Origin: CAVRTM01 sp963696105
GTDB lineage: Bacteria > Actinomycetota > Actinomycetes > Actinomycetales > Dermatophilaceae
Direction: 5' to 3'
Assembly (NCBI GenBank): GCA_963696105.1
Contig: CAVOIP010000004.1
Span: 186,001-250,000 of the forward strand
DNA: 64,000 nt
A program made the position numbers and the translations under genes. The notes under the pieces were generated by a model that saw only the letters and a list, made by a program, of their open reading frames with translations, ran no database searches and was not told the DNA's origin. Shown piece after piece: positions 53,466 through 62,381 of this stretch; the first letter of the stretch is position 1, and each line of letters begins with the position of its first letter.

Positions 53466-54812
53466 CGACCACCTCGAGGCCCCGGCCGCTCGTGCGCCTT
53501 CGGTGCCAAGCAGCGTGCGCCCGGGCCCAGCGGCAGGTCTGCGGCCGAAGGTCCCGCTGCGGTATGCGGATGCCACGGTCACGGGGCTTCTTGCCGTGTC
53601 CCGGAGGGAAAGAGCCCGAGCGCTCGTCCCCGATGCGTCCACTCTCGACATCCGGTCAGCAGGTGCCGGCTGGGCGGTCGAGGCATCCCGGGAGCGAGGT
53701 CTTGTGGGTACGGGTGCGGGACTGCTGACCAAGGAGTCGCGTGGGTCTACTGCGAGCTGCTGGTCGCTGCCACCGTTCTCCAGCAGCAGTACGGCCAGGT
53801 CGTCCGTGAACCGGCCTTTGGGGACGTGTCGGCGCACTTCCCCCAAGACGTTGTCGAGGGCGTCCTCGACGGCAGCCGTGCGCAGCAGCGGCGCGAGAGA
53901 GGGCACGGGCAGGAACTCGCCGTGTGCGTCACGCGCCTCACTCAGGCCGTCGGTGTACAGCAACAGCCGGTCGCCTGGCGCCCAGGACGCCGTGACGGAC
54001 TCGTAGCGACGACCCAGTCCGAGTGGAAGGCACGGCGGGGGGGCCAGCAACGTCGCGTCGCCGTTGGTGGCGACGAGCAGCGGTTGCGGGTGCCCACAGC
54101 TGACCAGCGTTATCTGGTCGAGGCTGTCGATCTGGACCAGGACAGCAGTGACGAACTCTTCTGGATCGAGAAACGGCGTGATGTAGGCGCTCACCTCCGC
54201 GGCGACTGCGGCGAGGTCGGCTCCTGCGGCGGCGGACTGGCGGAAGGCACGGATGACGCGGGCGGCCTGCTCGACGGCGTTGATGCCCTTGCCGCGGACA
54301 TCGCCAACGATGAAGCAGATGCGCTGGTCGGAGTGGAACCAGTCGTAGAGGTCCCCCCCGACGAGCGCGTCCTCCGCGGCGGACAGGTATCGGGTGCCAG
54401 CCGCGACCGGCCCGACGTGGGTGGGGACGAGCGGCAGCACGGCGCGTTGGGCGACTTCGGCGATGCGCGAGACGCGGGCGAGCTGCCGGTCGCGCCTGGT
54501 CCGGACGACGGCGAGGACGAACCCCGCGGTGGCGACCAGGGCGACGTCGCCGATGCGGACCCACGCCTGGGCGGTGCCCCAGGCGTCGTTCCACTGCAGG
54601 GAAGCCGTCGTGAGGGCAATCGCCGCCACCCCGAACCCGGCCGTGGCCGCCGGGAGGAGCGCAGCCGAGGCGATGAGCGGGCCCACGCCGTACAGGACAG
54701 CGGGCACGAACGACGGGTCCGTGACCTGGTCGATGACGAGGACGGCCACCAACCACAGGGTCGCAAGGCCCGCGCCGAGCAGTGTCCTCCGGCGATCGGC
54801 GGTGAGCGTCAT
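53397..54812 (-). CDS. Membrane PP2C/SpoIIE-type serine phosphatase
   Basis: 471 aa from ATG 54812, with AGGAGGAGG upstream. Four hydrophobic helices cover residues about 12-100 (LATLWLVAVLVIDQ, LYGVGPLIASAALLPAATAG, VALVATAGFVLAVVRTRR). The phosphatase domain shows AEDALVGGDLYDWFHSDQRI, CFIVGDVRGKGINAVEQAAR, LVSCGHPQPLLVATNG, APGDRLLLYTDGLSEARDAH and GRFTDDLAVLLLENGG, holding the metal-binding Asp residues. About 110 C-terminal residues are low-complexity and may be disordered or a misread tail. RsbU/SpoIIE-type enzymes dephosphorylate anti-anti-sigma factors. Confidence 0.9.
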   Translation of the reverse strand: MTLTADRRRTLLGAGLATLWLVAVLVIDQVTDPSFVPAVLYGVGPLIASAALLPAATAGFGVAAIALTTASLQWNDAWGTAQAWVRIGDVALVATAGFVLAVVRTRRDRQLARVSRIAEVAQRAVLPLVPTHVGPVAAGTRYLSAAEDALVGGDLYDWFHSDQRICFIVGDVRGKGINAVEQAARVIRAFRQSAAAGADLAAVAAEVSAYITPFLDPEEFVTAVLVQIDSLDQITLVSCGHPQPLLVATNGDATLLAPPPCLPLGLGRRYESVTASWAPGDRLLLYTDGLSEARDAHGEFLPVPSLAPLLRTAAVEDALDNVLGEVRRHVPKGRFTDDLAVLLLENGGSDQQLAVDPRDSLVSSPAPVPTRPRSRDASTAQPAPADRMSRVDASGTSARALSLRDTARSPVTVASAYRSGTFGRRPAAGPGRTLLGTEGARAAGASRWSPLQAARRPPLHRNLSSARRWEA

Positions 54813-54964
54813 GCACCCAGCCTCCTCCTGTCGACGTCGTAGGGCCTCCCCTCCGCGGCGACGGCTGCCCGGATCCCGTCGGTCATCGCCAGCACGGCGG
54901 GACGTCCCGCGTACAGGATGGAGCGCACCTTCTCGTCGTGGAGCAGCCGCCGGGGGGTCAGTCC
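54809..54964 (-). other. Coding-like segment between the phosphatase and the phosphoesterase
   Basis: The frame reads LTPRRLLHDEKVRSILYAGR and PAVLAMTDGIRAAVAAEGRP, then YDVDRRRLGA and a stop overlapping the PP2C ATG (ATGA). Codon bias and the stop/start overlap suggest real coding sequence. There is no good independent start, so it may be a short gene starting at the GTG of VRSILYAG, or the true C-terminus of the phosphoesterase after a frame break near 54960. Confidence 0.4.
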
Positions 54965-56088
54965 TTGAGGGTGACGTCGTTGGGCGCGGGGAGGGTGCCC
55001 CCGCCCCGCAGCACGACCTCGGGGGTGGGCCGGCGCGTGCCGGGGGAGGGCGGGACCGGGTTCGGCGTACGCGGCGGCGCCGGGGGCGCTGGCAGCGCGA
55101 TGGGGGTGCCGGGCGACGGGGGCGGAGGGACGCTGGGTGTGGTGGCGACCAGGTCGGCCAGGCCGGCGTCGTCGTCGACGCGGGGGACGCCGAGGGCGGG
55201 CAGCCCGAGCAGCTGCAGCGCGGTCTTGGGGACGGACACGTGTGAGCACCATCGGGGATCGACCACCGCGGGGACCGCGCCGCCGAACATCAGCAACGGC
55301 ACGCGCGGGCCGTAGGCGACCTGCACCCCGTCGGCGGTCTGCTCCACGTTGGGGGTGGTCACGTGGTCGTCCCAACCGCCCCAGTCATCCCAGGTCAGCA
55401 GGAACACCGTCTCCTCCCAGCCGCCGCCCTTGACGACGGCGTCGACTGTCTGCTGCACCGCGCCCATCCCCACGGTGACGTCAGCGGGCGGGTGCTCATC
55501 CTCGGGGGAGTTGTGCCACAGGTAGCACAGCTGGGGCAGGTTCCCCGCCTCGGCGTCGGCGAGGAACGCCGAGGAGGGCACCAGGTTGGGGGACCCGTTG
55601 AGCTGCGTGTAGAACCCGACCGGGTAGTCGTTGCTGGCCGTGTAGCAGCGCCAGGACACCCCGTGGTCCTGCGCGTGGCCGGGCAGGGACGGCATGTCCC
55701 ACACCGGGGCCGGCTGGTTGCGCGGGGGGTTGCGCAGCGTCGGGGTCTGCCCGCCGACGAGCAGCAGGTGGTTCGGGGTGGAGTTGGTCCCGAAACCGGA
55801 GCAGTGGTTCTCCAGGAGCGCCCCGTTCAGCGCCAACCAGCCGTAGTAGGGGAGCACCGCGTAGGTGTCGAACTGCGTGCGGGTCGCCTGACCGGTGCCC
55901 TTGAGCCAGGCGCCGTAGGCGCGCCGGTCGTGCGGCTGGTCCTTGCCCGGCGGGTTCGCCTGGGTCGGCCAGTCGGTGGCCACGTTCACGCCCCACGGGG
56001 CCAGGCCGCGGAAGTAGTTGTCCGTGGTGTGGTTCTCCTGAACGATCACCACCACCCGGCGGATGTTGGAGTGGCCGCTGGTCACCAT
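54958..56088 (-). CDS. Phospholipase C / acid phosphatase-like phosphoesterase (alkaline phosphatase fold)
   Basis: 376 aa from ATG 56088; the frame is open a further 55 codons. Signature of the phosphoesterase family (PLC and AcpA type): VVVIVQENHTTDNYFRGLAP with the metal-binding ENHT motif, LLENHCSGFGTNSTPNHLLL, VFLLTWDDWGGWDDHVTTPN and VPLLMFGGAVPAVV. The C-terminal 80 residues are Pro-rich. I see no convincing signal peptide with this start, which is unusual for a normally exported family; the longer frame does not supply one either. Substrate (phospholipid or phosphate ester) cannot be told from sequence. Confidence 0.82.
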   Translation of the reverse strand: MVTSGHSNIRRVVVIVQENHTTDNYFRGLAPWGVNVATDWPTQANPPGKDQPHDRRAYGAWLKGTGQATRTQFDTYAVLPYYGWLALNGALLENHCSGFGTNSTPNHLLLVGGQTPTLRNPPRNQPAPVWDMPSLPGHAQDHGVSWRCYTASNDYPVGFYTQLNGSPNLVPSSAFLADAEAGNLPQLCYLWHNSPEDEHPPADVTVGMGAVQQTVDAVVKGGGWEETVFLLTWDDWGGWDDHVTTPNVEQTADGVQVAYGPRVPLLMFGGAVPAVVDPRWCSHVSVPKTALQLLGLPALGVPRVDDDAGLADLVATTPSVPPPPSPGTPIALPAPPAPPRTPNPVPPSPGTRRPTPEVVLRGGGTLPAPNDVTLKD

Positions 56089-56224
56089 GGGATCACGATG
56101 CCCGACTCCCCGGATCCCCGCGACCGCAGAGCATGCCTGTTCGGCGGTGTCCACGTCGGGTCTTGCGGTCATACCGTCCGGACGCGCGCCGTCGGCGCAA
56201 CGGAGCGGACAGGTCTGGCTGACC

Positions 56225-57553
56225 TCATGGCCGGAGCACGGGGGCGCTGGCACGGAGCGCGTCCGCGCCGGCCACGGTGGCCCGCTCGGCTCCGTGCTCG
56301 CCGTGCCAGTCGATGACCAGCATCGTGGCGTCGTCGGCCAGGGCCGGCTGGCACGTCTCCAGGACCTTGTCGGTCAGGCGCCGGGTGGCCTCACGCGGGT
56401 GCAGCGCCCGACTGAGCGCGATCTCGGCGATCAGGTCCACGGTGGCGGCGTTGCGCTCGAGCATGCCGTCGGTGACCAGCACCAGCCGGTCGCCGGGCTG
56501 CAGCACCACGTCGGTGCTGCGGTAGGTGGCGTCGGCGAACAGGCCCATGGGCAGGTCCGCCGGCAGCGCGAGCGGCGCGACAGCTCCGGCCCGGCACAGG
56601 TACGGCCAGACGTGGCCGGCATTGACCATCGCGAGCGTGCCGGTGCGCAGGTCGAGGCGGCCGAGCAGGCCGGTGGCGAAGCCCTCGGCCGCGGTGGTGG
56701 TCGCGTGCTCGACCAGGGCCAGGTTCGCGGCGTGGGCCTGGTCGAGCAGGGAGCCGCCGGCGCGGCGGGTGTTGCGCAGACTGCCGACGCACAAGGTGGC
56801 GGTCAGGGCGCTGGCCACGCCGTGACCCATCGCGTCGGTCACCGACAGGTGCAGGAGGTCGCGGGCCAGGCTGTAGTCGAACGTGTCGCCGCCGATGGTT
56901 GCCGCCGGTTCCAGCCACGCCGAGAGGACGAAGGCGCTGGCCTCGCAGGTGAACGCCCCGGGCAGCAGCCGGCGCTGGATCTCCGCGGGCAGGGTGAAGG
57001 ACGTGCTGCGCTGGGCCCACTCGAACAGGTCGGTGTGTCGGCGGTTGGCGATCACCACGAAGGCCAGCACGTGCCCGATCCGGGAGATCTGGGACAGCAC
57101 CGCGGCGCCGGGCTCGTGCGGCAGGGACAGCCGCAGCAGCCCGAGGGCCTCGCCCCGTTCGGTCACCGGTGCCAGGACCACCCAGCGGTCGCTCCCGCTG
57201 CCCGTCACGCCCTGGGGCGAGGGCGCGACGACCTGGACACTCTGGGTGCGCAGCGCCTCCTCCGCGGGGCCGCCGGTGAACGGCATCGCCTCCGCCCGCT
57301 CCTCGTCGTCGCTCCGGGTGGCGCTCGGGTTCCCGCCGCTGCCGGACCCACCGGTCGCGTGCCCCGGGCCGACGTGGGAGAGGCGCACGAAGCCTCGCCC
57401 GGACACGTCCGCGATGAGGAAGAAGGCCGCCTCGGCTCCCAGCGAGGCCGCCAGCGCACCCGTGACGGCCTCGACCGCCTCCAGCGGCGAGGCGTCCTCC
57501 GCGGCGTCCAGCACCGGGCCCAACGGGTCTGTGGGTGCCTCGGTGACCCGCAT
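56225..57553 (-). CDS. GAF-PP2C (SpoIIE-type) phosphatase
   Basis: 442 aa. N-terminal GAF-like sensor, residues about 20-180 (VTGALAASLGAEAAFFLIAD, DRWVVLAPVTERGEALGLLR). The phosphatase begins at LPAEIQRRLLPGAFTCEASA and contains EPAATIGGDTFDYSLARDLL, LSVTDAMGHGVASALTATL, NAGHVWPYLC, GDRLVLVTDGMLERN and ALADDATMLVIDWHG. Metal-binding Asp residues are in GGDTFDY, TDAMGHG and ADDAT. Together with the membrane PP2C 3 kb away it suggests a multi-input stress-signalling unit. The downstream anti-anti-sigma target is not encoded in the window. Confidence 0.92.
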   Translation of the reverse strand: MRVTEAPTDPLGPVLDAAEDASPLEAVEAVTGALAASLGAEAAFFLIADVSGRGFVRLSHVGPGHATGGSGSGGNPSATRSDDEERAEAMPFTGGPAEEALRTQSVQVVAPSPQGVTGSGSDRWVVLAPVTERGEALGLLRLSLPHEPGAAVLSQISRIGHVLAFVVIANRRHTDLFEWAQRSTSFTLPAEIQRRLLPGAFTCEASAFVLSAWLEPAATIGGDTFDYSLARDLLHLSVTDAMGHGVASALTATLCVGSLRNTRRAGGSLLDQAHAANLALVEHATTTAAEGFATGLLGRLDLRTGTLAMVNAGHVWPYLCRAGAVAPLALPADLPMGLFADATYRSTDVVLQPGDRLVLVTDGMLERNAATVDLIAEIALSRALHPREATRRLTDKVLETCQPALADDATMLVIDWHGEHGAERATVAGADALRASAPVLRP

Positions 57554-57680
57554 GCCGGGAACACTATGACCTCGGGCCGGGACTGTGCCAGCCTCACAGG
57601 GGCGCTGGCATGCCGGATGTCCTACGACTTTCGCATCCGCCTGCGTCGTGACGCGCCCCGGAGGGCAGGTCGGCGCTCGC

Positions 57681-58502
57681 TCAACCGCGCAGGAAAGCGC
57701 GAAGCACCGGAGCGACGACCTTCGCCTTGATCATGTGCGTCTGGCCGGGCAGCGTCGCCAGGCGCGCGTCGGGCACGGCGTCGGCGATCGCGGCCTGGGC
57801 GTTGCGCATGTACGCCGGGCTCTTGCCGCCGGCGACCACCAGCGTCCGGGGCGCCACCTCCGCGTAGTAGCCGACCGGCAGCGGCTGCCCCTGCTGGTGC
57901 CCGACGACGATGGACAGGTCGTACGGCAGCGTGTGCGCGACCGCGGTCATCTGCTTCCAGGCGGGCATCAACGGCATGAGCAGAACGACCGGCGCGGGCA
58001 CCCCCACCGTGCGCAGGAACGTCTTGACCGCCTCGGCACGTCGGCCGCGACTGACCATGTCGCTGACGATCTCGGGCAGGCGCGGGTCGTTGGCCGGGCG
58101 GGTGCCGTCGACGATGAACGGCGACTCGTAGACCGCGAGCCGGCCGATCGGCGCCCCCTGCCGAGCCGCCTCCAGCGCCAGCGTGGCACCCGACGACGCC
58201 CCGAACACGTGTGCCGGGCCGCCTGTGGCGTCGATGACGGCAACGAGGTCCTCCACCTCCCGGGCGAGCGCGTACGGCGAGGTGCCGGGGCCGCTGTCCC
58301 CGCGGCCCCTTCGGTCGTAGGCGTAGACGGTGAAGTCCGTCGCGAGCTGCTCGGCGAGTCCGCGCGCGGGACCCATCGCCCGCTGGCACATCGCTCCGTC
58401 CACCAGCACCAGCGCCGGCCCCGAACCGTGGACCTCGTAGGCGATCTCCGTGCCGTCCGCGGACGTCGTACGGCGGGTGGTGGCGCTCAGCGTGCTGGTC
58501 AT
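57681..58502 (-). CDS. Alpha/beta hydrolase
   Basis: 273 aa from ATG 58502. The N-terminal strand region GTEIAYEVHGSGPALVLVDG leads into the oxyanion hole; VYAYDRRGRGDSGPGTSPYA is the conserved DRRGxGxS loop. The nucleophile elbow is FGASSGATLALEAARQG, with a Ser in GASSG instead of GxSxG with a typical central His. Asp or Glu and His near the end are supplied by HMIKAKVVAPVLRAFLRG. Substrate unknown; haloperoxidase- or esterase-type relatives share the fold. Confidence 0.82.
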   Translation of the reverse strand: MTSTLSATTRRTTSADGTEIAYEVHGSGPALVLVDGAMCQRAMGPARGLAEQLATDFTVYAYDRRGRGDSGPGTSPYALAREVEDLVAVIDATGGPAHVFGASSGATLALEAARQGAPIGRLAVYESPFIVDGTRPANDPRLPEIVSDMVSRGRRAEAVKTFLRTVGVPAPVVLLMPLMPAWKQMTAVAHTLPYDLSIVVGHQQGQPLPVGYYAEVAPRTLVVAGGKSPAYMRNAQAAIADAVPDARLATLPGQTHMIKAKVVAPVLRAFLRG

Positions 58503-58750
58503 GGCTCTCCTCGGTGCGAAGGTGGTTGGCAATACGTCGTACGGCGGCCGGTGTTTTCGACATGGCCGCTCCGAACAGCTCCGCGGCCTGGGGCACGGAC
58601 GGGCCGGCCCTCCCGCAACGCTGGTCGGAACCTACTTTGTCCTGACCACGACGACGTGCGTTCTCCGCGGCCGAGCGGGAGCGGGCGTTGTGCCCCGACC
58701 GGGTAGGCGGGAGGGTGGGACCGCGGCGTCGGCCGCAAGGGAGGACAGCG

Positions 58751-59242
58751 ATGAACCAGCCCGACGTCGTTCTCGTCCCCGTCGCCATGCCGGAAGGGGT
58801 CAACCTCATCTTCGGTCAGGCGCACTTCATCAAGACCGTCGAGGACCTCTACGAGGCCCTGGTGGGCTCCTCGCCGTACCTGCGTTTCGGGCTCGCCTTC
58901 TGCGAGGCGTCCGGGCCGCGGCTCGTACGGCGGGCCGGCAACGACCCCGAGCTCGTCGCGCTGGCGGTCCGTTCCGCACTGGCCGTCGGGGCGGGCCACT
59001 CCTTCGTCGTGTTCCTGCGCGAGGGCTTCCCGGTGAACGTCCTCAACCAGGTGAAGTCGGTGCCGGAGGTGTGCCACGTGTACTGCGCGACGGCCAACCC
59101 GGTCCAGGTCCTGGTTGCCGAGACGGAGCAGGGGCGCGGGGTCCTGGGCGTGGTCGACGGCGGGATGCCGCTGGGCGTCGAGACCGACGACGACGAGGGG
59201 GACCGCAGGACGCTGCTGCGCGACATCGGCTACAAGCTCTGA
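58751..59242 (+). CDS. Adenosine-specific kinase family protein (PF04008-type)
   Basis: 163 aa, ATG after GGAGGACAGCG. The whole protein matches what I recall of this family: FGQAHFIKTVEDLYEALVGS, LRFGLAFCEASGPRLVRRAG, GAGHSFVVFLREGFPVNVLN, VPEVCHVYCATANPVQVLVA, ETEQGRGVLGVVDGGMPLGV. Structural-genomics members bind adenosine or AMP, and an adenosine kinase or AMP transfer role has been proposed without firm physiological proof. It is most common in archaea and thermophiles, so its presence within this signalling cluster is notable. It is divergent from the hydrolase and convergent with the receiver-HATPase gene. Confidence 0.85.
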   Translation: MNQPDVVLVPVAMPEGVNLIFGQAHFIKTVEDLYEALVGSSPYLRFGLAFCEASGPRLVRRAGNDPELVALAVRSALAVGAGHSFVVFLREGFPVNVLNQVKSVPEVCHVYCATANPVQVLVAETEQGRGVLGVVDGGMPLGVETDDDEGDRRTLLRDIGYKL

Positions 59243-59418
59243 GCCGGCGCTGGCGGACGGGAGACCCATGGGCGGCCGTGGCCGCGCGTCCGTGAGCGGG
59301 GGCAAGGTGGCGACATCCGTCGCCGGGTGACACGGCGACGCATCTCTTCGCTGGGCGGCCCCGGCTCGCTGGAACGCGCTGCCTCCCTGGAACGCGGTGC
59401 TGGGTGTCTGCCGGGCGG

Positions 59419-60174
59419 TCAGCCCTGGTAGCCGTCCACCGGTCTCTTCAGCTCTGCCCAGACGAGCTTGCCGTCGCCGGGGAGGATTTCCATGCCCCAG
59501 GCAGCGGCCACGGCCGCCACCATGCCCAACCCACGGCCGTGCTCGGACGTGAGGTCGGCGAGCTGTGGTTCCGGGGTGCCCGAGCCGGCGTCGATGACGT
59601 CGATGCGCAAGGTGGCCGGCGTGAGCGAGAGCCGGATGCGGCACGAAGAGTCAGCGTGCGTGATCGCGTTGGTCGCCAGCTCGCTGATGACCAGGACGGC
59701 GTCGGCCAGGATCTGCTCCGCCTGCCAGTCGGTGACCTGTTGCGAGACGAACCGGCGCGCCGTGGCGACGCTGGTCAGCGCGTGGGGGAGGTCGAGCGTG
59801 GCCTCGGTGGCAGGCGGCTGACCGAGAGCCTCGAGGAGGTCCACCAGGTAGTGGAGCCCGGCGTCCTTGCCGAGGTAGCCCTCGACCTCCCCAGCGATCC
59901 CTCCCCGGTCGTCGGGTTCCATCCCGGTGAACACCACCACCCTCGACCCGGGGGACTGCCCGCGGATGCGGGTGAGGACCTCGCGTCCAGCGATGTCCGG
60001 GAGGCCGAGGTCGAGCACGACGATGTCCGGATGGAGGACGTCGGCGAGCCGCACCGCCTCGGCGCCGCTGCTGGCTTCCCCCACCACCTCGAAGCCGCCG
60101 CGAAGACGGAGGGCCGTGCGCACCATGCGGCGCACGTCCTGGGCGTCGTCAACGAGGAGGACGGCGATGGACAC
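59419..60174 (-). CDS. Response regulator receiver fused to an RsbW-like HATPase domain
   Basis: 251 aa. Receiver domain, residues about 1-120: VLLVDDAQDVRRMVRTALRL, phospho-acceptor Asp in IVVLDLGLPDIAGREVLTRI and the switch Thr in VVVFTGMEP. A short linker then leads to an HATPase_c_2 domain: ARRFVSQQVTDWQAEQILAD, N-box VISELATNAITHADSS, and G-box HGRGLGMVAAVAAAWGMEI. This is the GHKL fold of RsbW/SpoIIAB anti-sigma kinases. No dimerisation His is present, so it is not a classical histidine kinase. It is plausibly a phosphorylation-gated anti-sigma factor; the hybrid kinase gene directly upstream is a possible phosphodonor. Confidence 0.88.
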   Translation of the reverse strand: MSIAVLLVDDAQDVRRMVRTALRLRGGFEVVGEASSGAEAVRLADVLHPDIVVLDLGLPDIAGREVLTRIRGQSPGSRVVVFTGMEPDDRGGIAGEVEGYLGKDAGLHYLVDLLEALGQPPATEATLDLPHALTSVATARRFVSQQVTDWQAEQILADAVLVISELATNAITHADSSCRIRLSLTPATLRIDVIDAGSGTPEPQLADLTSEHGRGLGMVAAVAAAWGMEILPGDGKLVWAELKRPVDGYQG

Positions 60175-60254
60175 GTTGGCAGCCTAGGGTGCCGTGGCGT
60201 CGACGCACCACCGTGGAGGGACGCGGCGCGGCTCCGTGGCGCTCTGGTGCGCGA

Positions 60255-62270
60255 TCAGCACGGTTCCGGGGTCGGGGGACCGGCTACGGGCACGATGCTG
60301 GACGGGCGGGACCCATCGGGAAGAACGATGACGAACGCCCCCCCCGACGTCTCCGCCGACGACAGCTCGTAGAAGGCGTCGCCGCCCTGTGCGCGCGCCA
60401 GCTCGCGCACGATGAAGAGGCCGAGCCCGGTGCCGCCCCGGTGCCGCCCGGTGGCGAACCGGTCGAAGAGCCGTGGCTGCATGGCGGAGGAGACGCCCGG
60501 CCCCTGGTCGCTGACGCGGATCTGGACACCGCCCGGACTGGAGGTGGCCCACACGCGGATAGGGGGTACACCGTGGTGCAGCGCGTTGTTCAGCAGGTTG
60601 TCCAGCGCTTGGGCAAGCCTGTCCCTGTCGGCGTGGACGGTGATGCCGGGCGGCACGTCGAGGACGATCTCCGCTTCGGGGTTCGTACGCCTCACGGTGG
60701 TCACCGCCTCGCGGACGACGTCGCCGACCGGGACCACGTCCGGACGCATCTCCAGCGCGCTGGCCTGCAGTCGCGACGCCGTCAACAGGTCGTCGAGCAG
60801 CCGCCGCAGCCGGGTCGTACCGGTGGTCATGGCCTCGAGCAACCCGTCGCGCTCCTCGTCGGTGAGCTGGCTCCAGTGCTGGGAGAGCAGGTCGGCAGAT
60901 CCGCTGAGCACGCCGATGGGGGTCCGCAGCTCGTGCGCGGTCACAGCCAGGAACTGGGACTGGTCGTCCGTGGCCCGCTGGAGCCGTCGGTTGAGCGACT
61001 CCAGCTTCGTGTTGGCGTCGGCGAGCGCCTGTGCGGCGCGGTCACGCTCCTCCAGCGCCCGCCGCCGTTCGGTGGTGTCGCGGGTGACCTTGGCAAACCC
61101 GATGTGCTCGCCGGCCTCGTTGAACACCGCGGTGATCAGCACGTTGGCCCAGAACCGCGAGCCGTCCTTGCGGAGGCGCCAGCCCTCCTCCTCGTAGTGT
61201 CCTTCACGCAGGGCCACCCGGAGCTCGTGCTCGGGGTGCTGTCGCGCCTGTTCCTCGGGTGGGTAGAAGACCCGGAAGTGCTGGCCGATGATCTCCTCGG
61301 CGGTGTAGCCCTTGCTGCGCTGCGCTCCGGCGTTCCAGCTGACGATGTGCCCGAACGGGTCGAGCATGAAGATCGCGTAGTCCTCCACCGCCGCGACGAG
61401 CAGCCGGAACCGTTCCTCGCTCCTGCGCAGCCCCTCCGCTGCCGCGCGTTCGGCCGTGACGTCCTGGACCTGCAGGAACAGGTAGAGCGGCCGGCCGGCG
61501 GAGTCCCGGACCGGCGCGAACGTCGCCTGGAGGCGTCGGTCGTCGCTCCCGCCGGTCAGCCCGTGCTCGAGCTGGATGAGGTCGAGCGAGCGCCGGATGA
61601 TGTCCTCGAGGGCGGTCTGGACCGCGTCGTCCCCACCGTGGGTCAGGTCGCCGTAGAAGAGGCCGAGGAGGTCTGCCTGCGTCCGCTGCACCAGCGCTGC
61701 GAGGGCACGGTTCGTGCGCACGAGGTGGCCCGTCAACGTCATCGTCGCCATGCCGATCGCGGCCTCCTCGAACACCTCGCGGAACCGCTCCTGGTGCTCA
61801 TCGAGGATCCGCTGGTCGACCGCTGACGTCGCGAGCATGCCCGGGGTCGGCGGCGTCTCCTCCGATCGCGGTTCGCGTGGGTCCGGCACGCTCTCCGCGC
61901 CGGCCACGACCAGCAGGCGGTTGATGAGGTGGTCGATCGGTGCGGACTTCTGGAGGAACGCGGCGGCACCGAGCTGTCGAGCCTTGTCGACGAGCCCCTG
62001 CTCCTCGAAGCCGGTGTACATGACGACACGGGTGCCGGGGGAAGCGGCCAGGACCTGTGGGAGTGCCTCCAGGCCGTCCAGCCCGGGCATCGACACGTCC
62101 AGCAGCATGAGCGCGGGCTGGTGCTCCCGGGCCAGCGAGATGGCCTCCGCTCCGTCGGCCCCTTCGCCGACGACACGCAGGGCACCGGACATGCGCAGGC
62201 GCGTCCTGATCAGCAGGCGCACCTCGGACGCGTCGTCCACGAGCACGATGGTCGCGGCGTCTACGGGCAC
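60255..62270 (-). CDS. Receiver-PAS-PAS hybrid histidine kinase
   Basis: 671 aa, GTG start at 62270. N-terminal receiver (IVLVDDASEVRLLIRTRLRM, Asp in LMLLDVSMPGLDGLEALPQV, about residue 55). PAS 1 (EAAIGMATMTLTGHLVRTNR) and PAS 2 (VEDYAIFMLDPFGHIVSWNA, GYTAEEIIGQHFRVFYPPEE) follow, then a coiled linker, HisKA with SQFLAVTAHELRTPIGVLSG, N-box ALDNLLNNALHHG, G1 VSDQGPGV and G2 GTGLGLFIVRELARAQGG. No transmembrane segment is present, so it senses in the cytoplasm. It is placed directly upstream of the receiver-HATPase gene on the same strand, 81 bp away. Confidence 0.93.
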   Translation of the reverse strand: MPVDAATIVLVDDASEVRLLIRTRLRMSGALRVVGEGADGAEAISLAREHQPALMLLDVSMPGLDGLEALPQVLAASPGTRVVMYTGFEEQGLVDKARQLGAAAFLQKSAPIDHLINRLLVVAGAESVPDPREPRSEETPPTPGMLATSAVDQRILDEHQERFREVFEEAAIGMATMTLTGHLVRTNRALAALVQRTQADLLGLFYGDLTHGGDDAVQTALEDIIRRSLDLIQLEHGLTGGSDDRRLQATFAPVRDSAGRPLYLFLQVQDVTAERAAAEGLRRSEERFRLLVAAVEDYAIFMLDPFGHIVSWNAGAQRSKGYTAEEIIGQHFRVFYPPEEQARQHPEHELRVALREGHYEEEGWRLRKDGSRFWANVLITAVFNEAGEHIGFAKVTRDTTERRRALEERDRAAQALADANTKLESLNRRLQRATDDQSQFLAVTAHELRTPIGVLSGSADLLSQHWSQLTDEERDGLLEAMTTGTTRLRRLLDDLLTASRLQASALEMRPDVVPVGDVVREAVTTVRRTNPEAEIVLDVPPGITVHADRDRLAQALDNLLNNALHHGVPPIRVWATSSPGGVQIRVSDQGPGVSSAMQPRLFDRFATGRHRGGTGLGLFIVRELARAQGGDAFYELSSAETSGGAFVIVLPDGSRPSSIVPVAGPPTPEPC

Positions 62271-62381
62271 AGGCCGACGCTACCCGACGGCAGGCACGTC
62301 GTCCGGGACCGCTCCATGGTGTGCAGCCGAACTAGGATGAGCACCACGGCTCGTGGTCTGCCCGCGAGCTCGTGGTCGCCG

